Positions 62,301 to 64,000 of a stretch of DNA of 64,000 nucleotides are shown here, piece after piece. The stretch lies in contig NZ_JAFFHZ010000001.1 in the NCBI RefSeq assembly GCF_017052585.1, positions 4,464,001 to 4,528,000 of the forward strand, given 5' to 3'. Within the stretch, counting starts at the first letter, position 1; each line of letters begins with the position of its first letter. The translations under genes were made by a program, and so were the position numbers. This DNA comes from Paenibacillus apiarius (GTDB lineage: Bacteria > Bacillota > Bacilli > Paenibacillales > Paenibacillaceae). A model generated the notes under the pieces. That model saw only the letters and a list, made by a program, of their open reading frames with translations. It ran no database searches and was not told the DNA's origin.

Positions 62301-64000
62301 GCATACACGATAAATATTTCGAAGTGGGCGGCAATTCGATCAACCTCATTCAACTGCAGAGCAAGCTGCAAAGACAACTGGGGCGTGAAGTGTCTATCGT
62401 CACGTTGTTCCAGTATCCAACCGTGCATGATCTGGCGGCGCATTTGGCGGGCGAAGCGGACGGGACAGGAGCCCGGTCCGACGATGGGGCATTGGCAAGC
62501 AATGAGGCCGATCCCTTTTCCAAGGTTATAGACAGCCCCGCCAAGCTAGGGAATGAAGGCGTCCGGGACATAGCGGTTATAGGGATGGCCGGCAAATTTC
62601 CCGGCGCGCGGAACATCGGTGAATTTTGGAGCAACCTGCAGCAGGGCAAGGAGTCGATCTCGTTCTTTACGGATGACGAGCTGGCTGAGTATGGCTTTGA
62701 CCGCAGTCTCATGAAGCGGCCGGAGTTCGTCAAAGCGAAGGGCGTCCTGGACGAGATGGATAACTTCGATCCGGCCTTCTTCGGCTATACCCCCGATCAG
62801 GCGGCGATTATGGATCCGCAAGTCCGGCTGCTGCATGAATGCGCTTGGCATGCCTTGGAGGATGCGGGCTGCGATCCGGAACGTCACGGCGGCTCCATTG
62901 GGCTGTTTGCCGGCGTTACGAACAACTTTCATTGGTTGTCGCAGCTGTCTGATCGATTGCATGGGAACTTATCGGACATGTTTGAGGTAGATTCGCTAAA
63001 TGATGCATATACAGTCAGCACCCGTATTTCACACAAGCTGAATTTGAAAGGTCCTGCGATCAGTCTGCAAACGGCTTGCTCCACCTCGCTGGTGGCTGTC
63101 CATCTGGCGTGCCAGTCTATCCTCAGCGGCGATTGCGATCTGGCCCTGGCCGGCGGCGCGTCCATCGTGCTGCCTCACAAATCGGGGTATCTCTATCAGG
63201 AAGGCATGGTCAAGTCGCCTGACGGACATTGCCGGACCTTCGATGCCAAGGCGAAAGGAACGATAGGCGGGGACGGCGTCGGCTTCGTCGCGCTCAAATC
63301 GCTGGATGCCGCCGTGGCCGACGGGGATCGGATCTATGCGGTCATCAAAGGATCGGCCATTAACAATGACGGCAGCCGCAAGGTCGGCTATACGGCGCCA
63401 AGCGTTCAGGGGCAGGCGAACGTCATTGCACGAGCGCTGGAGGCCGCGCAAATTCCGGCGGAGAGCATCACGTACGTGGAGGCGCACGGATCGGGAACGA
63501 CGCTTGGCGATCCGATTGAGATCGAGGCATTGACGAAGGCATTCCAGTCGGTCACGTCCGGTTTTTGCCGCATCGGCTCCGTAAAAACGAACATCGGTCA
63601 TCTGGATGCCGCAGCCGGAGTGGCCGGATTGATTAAGACGGCACTGGCGCTTCATCATAAACGGATTCCGCCCAGCCTTCACTTTGAGACGCCGAATCCG
63701 AATATTGATTTTGCTAACAGCCCGTTCGTCGTCAATACCGGACTGACCGAGTGGCGGAACGATGCGTTTCCGCTGCGGGCCGGGGTCAGCTCCTTCGGTA
63801 TCGGCGGGACGAACGCGCACGTCATTATGGAGGAGGCTCCCGCGCTCCAGGAGGGAAGAGAGGGACGGTCCAGCCAGCTGCTGGTGCTGTCTGCCCAGAC
63901 GCCGGCTGCGCTCGATGCGATGACGGCCAATTTGGGCGCTTATCTTCAGGAGCATCCCGGCGTCAGCCTCGCGGACATTGCGTATACATTGCAGACCGGC
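59315..64000 (+). CDS. Hybrid NRPS-PKS megasynthase, C-A-PCP-KS... (cut by window end)
   Basis: At least 1562 residues in the window, no stop. A condensation domain (about 12-430) has HHILFDGW at 148-155. The adenylation domain (about 460-950) has YTSGSTGTPKG (about 621), NAYGPTE and YRTGDMA. The carrier has GGNSI (Ser1008). A ketosynthase (about 1085-1510) has TACSTSLVAV (Cys1255), EAHGSGT (His1391) and TNIGHLDAAAG (His1429). The last 40 residues look like a KS-AT linker (LLVLSAQTPAALDAM), so an acyltransferase or a site for ACP-bound units may follow. The pocket reads Asp-Ala-Phe-Leu-Ile-Gly-Ala-Val-Ile, hydrophobic but not a code I can assign. The start is a GTG at 59315, two bases after the previous stop, with AAGGAGG upstream. 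Confidence 0.93.
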   Translation, partial: MKEPQKLDKSNVEDILALTPMQAGMLLQYLKDPDTTQYVELIELGIDGEIDKTLFEQSWACVVQANEALRVLFRWEEVNRPVQIVLKQHRPIIRYENYSNLDGETRARQIAARIAADKKEKFKLDQVPFRLTLCKQTERKHTLLMSFHHILFDGWSTGILLKEWLTSYRMLAEGLQPKLPQKPRFKQFVSLLQQQDKKKQESYWSRYLHEVQNKPVPVSRGGSSPEKAVMAVHTEKRSGTFTADLHRFVRSEQVTQAALFYTAWGILLQHYTNSDDVLFGTTVSGRNTSISGMEHMVGLFINTLPFRMKAGPEQGLSDLLAEANRSIQASEEHAGTSLTDIKAYGRLRAEGNPFDSLVVVENYPLDKAVTSADGPLAIESHHIVEETEFDLTVRITAADELELAFAYNEQAHRADTVEKLAFHYLYIIEQIIQASTQVTAYHETRLKDIGILTAEERQQIRHFNLTTASYPREKTIHELFEEQVLLSPESTAVTDERRSHTYRELNEQANRIARALRADGMERGQVVGLMANRSTEMIAGIFGILKAGGVYLPLDSAHPAERIAYMLKDGQVRTVLASSGLEALVPKQAKVRVLDEALLDGGEAADMTPVNGPEHPAYVMYTSGSTGTPKGVMVGHRNVVRLVRNTNYVQVEAADCMLQAGAIGFDALTFEVFGALLNGASLHIADKHTLLDSARLDAFLRARAISVALLTPALFNQLAQQRPVMFARMRHLIVGGDVLSPKHIQAVRQACPGLTMWNAYGPTENTVISTCFRIDREYADHIPIGPPISNSTAYIIDRYDNLLPIGVPGELIVGGDGVALGYLNQPELTAEKFVPDLFRSRGVMYRTGDMARWQEDGSIEYMGRIDQQVKIRGHRIEIGEIETMLLQHKSIREAAVTARIRGAQTELCAYVAASEQVPASELRAHLAANLPDYMIPSHFVQLERIPLTPNGKLDRKALPAPAEPARFVQDAAMPRTELERLIAEAWKAVLELDRIGIHDKYFEVGGNSINLIQLQSKLQRQLGREVSIVTLFQYPTVHDLAAHLAGEADGTGARSDDGALASNEADPFSKVIDSPAKLGNEGVRDIAVIGMAGKFPGARNIGEFWSNLQQGKESISFFTDDELAEYGFDRSLMKRPEFVKAKGVLDEMDNFDPAFFGYTPDQAAIMDPQVRLLHECAWHALEDAGCDPERHGGSIGLFAGVTNNFHWLSQLSDRLHGNLSDMFEVDSLNDAYTVSTRISHKLNLKGPAISLQTACSTSLVAVHLACQSILSGDCDLALAGGASIVLPHKSGYLYQEGMVKSPDGHCRTFDAKAKGTIGGDGVGFVALKSLDAAVADGDRIYAVIKGSAINNDGSRKVGYTAPSVQGQANVIARALEAAQIPAESITYVEAHGSGTTLGDPIEIEALTKAFQSVTSGFCRIGSVKTNIGHLDAAAGVAGLIKTALALHHKRIPPSLHFETPNPNIDFANSPFVVNTGLTEWRNDAFPLRAGVSSFGIGGTNAHVIMEEAPALQEGREGRSSQLLVLSAQTPAALDAMTANLGAYLQEHPGVSLADIAYTLQTG

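Noticed and set aside
59315-64000. Valine or arginine specificity for the second adenylation domain
   Set aside because: The pocket shares only part of the valine code and lacks the acidic residues usual for arginine, so no residue is called.
1-64000. CRISPR array, tRNA or rRNA genes
   Set aside because: No regularly spaced direct repeats, and no cloverleaf or rRNA-like conserved sequence, were noticed on either strand.

Overview
The window looks like a chromosomal segment of an endospore-forming Firmicute, most probably Paenibacillus or a close relative. It carries spoVM, spoVIF and cotJABC, and most of it follows the Bacillus subtilis yloA-to-recG gene order. Base composition looks moderate, slightly above 50 % G+C by eye. 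No rRNA, tRNA, CRISPR array or transposase was seen.

Region 1 (1-11.7 kb): a truncated FtsW/SpoVE-family gene and a YugN-like gene on the minus strand. These are followed by plus-strand genes for an M20 amidohydrolase, a CBS-pair protein, an XPB-type helicase with an overlapping partner, YlbF and YlbG, an unknown conserved protein, a LysR regulator, a PHP phosphoesterase and a membrane protein.

Region 2 (11.7-42 kb): the conserved core. In order it holds rqcH (minus), a Ca2+-type P-ATPase, dapF, a homocysteine methyltransferase/MTHFR fusion, yicC-family, remA, gmk, rpoZ, coaBC, priA, def, fmt, rsmB, rlmN, prpC, prkC, rsgA, rpe, a small membrane protein, spoVM (26 codons), rpmB (minus), asp23-like, fakA-like, degV, recG and spoVIF. 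A dispersed palindromic repeat family (GAGGTTGTTCAAAAAG...CTTTTTGAACACGCATTA) lies in several gaps and includes a long, MITE-like copy between priA and def.

Region 3 (42.5-47.9 kb): a probable SOS-regulated island. It has a SRAP peptidase, a UvrX-type Y-family polymerase, a YolD-like protein and an unknown gene, with LexA/DinR-like boxes in both upstream regions. A Crp/Fnr regulator and the cotJABC spore-coat operon follow.

Region 4 (48 kb to the edge): a hybrid NRPS-PKS antibiotic cluster that leaves the window. The first synthetase is C-A-PCP-E with a binding pocket that reads as asparagine. Next to it is a membrane-anchored serine peptidase of the ClbP/ZmaM/XcnG kind. Together they predict an N-acyl-D-Asn prodrug that is cleaved on export. 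A type II thioesterase follows, then a four-gene cassette (3-hydroxyacyl-CoA dehydrogenase, FkbH-like HAD protein, ACP, acyl-CoA dehydrogenase) that should make a hydroxymalonyl-ACP extender unit. The last gene is a C-A-PCP-KS megasynthase cut by the window end. The logic is that of the colibactin, zwittermicin, amicoumacin and xenocoumacin families. The second adenylation pocket and the head-of-cluster protein do not match a product I can name.
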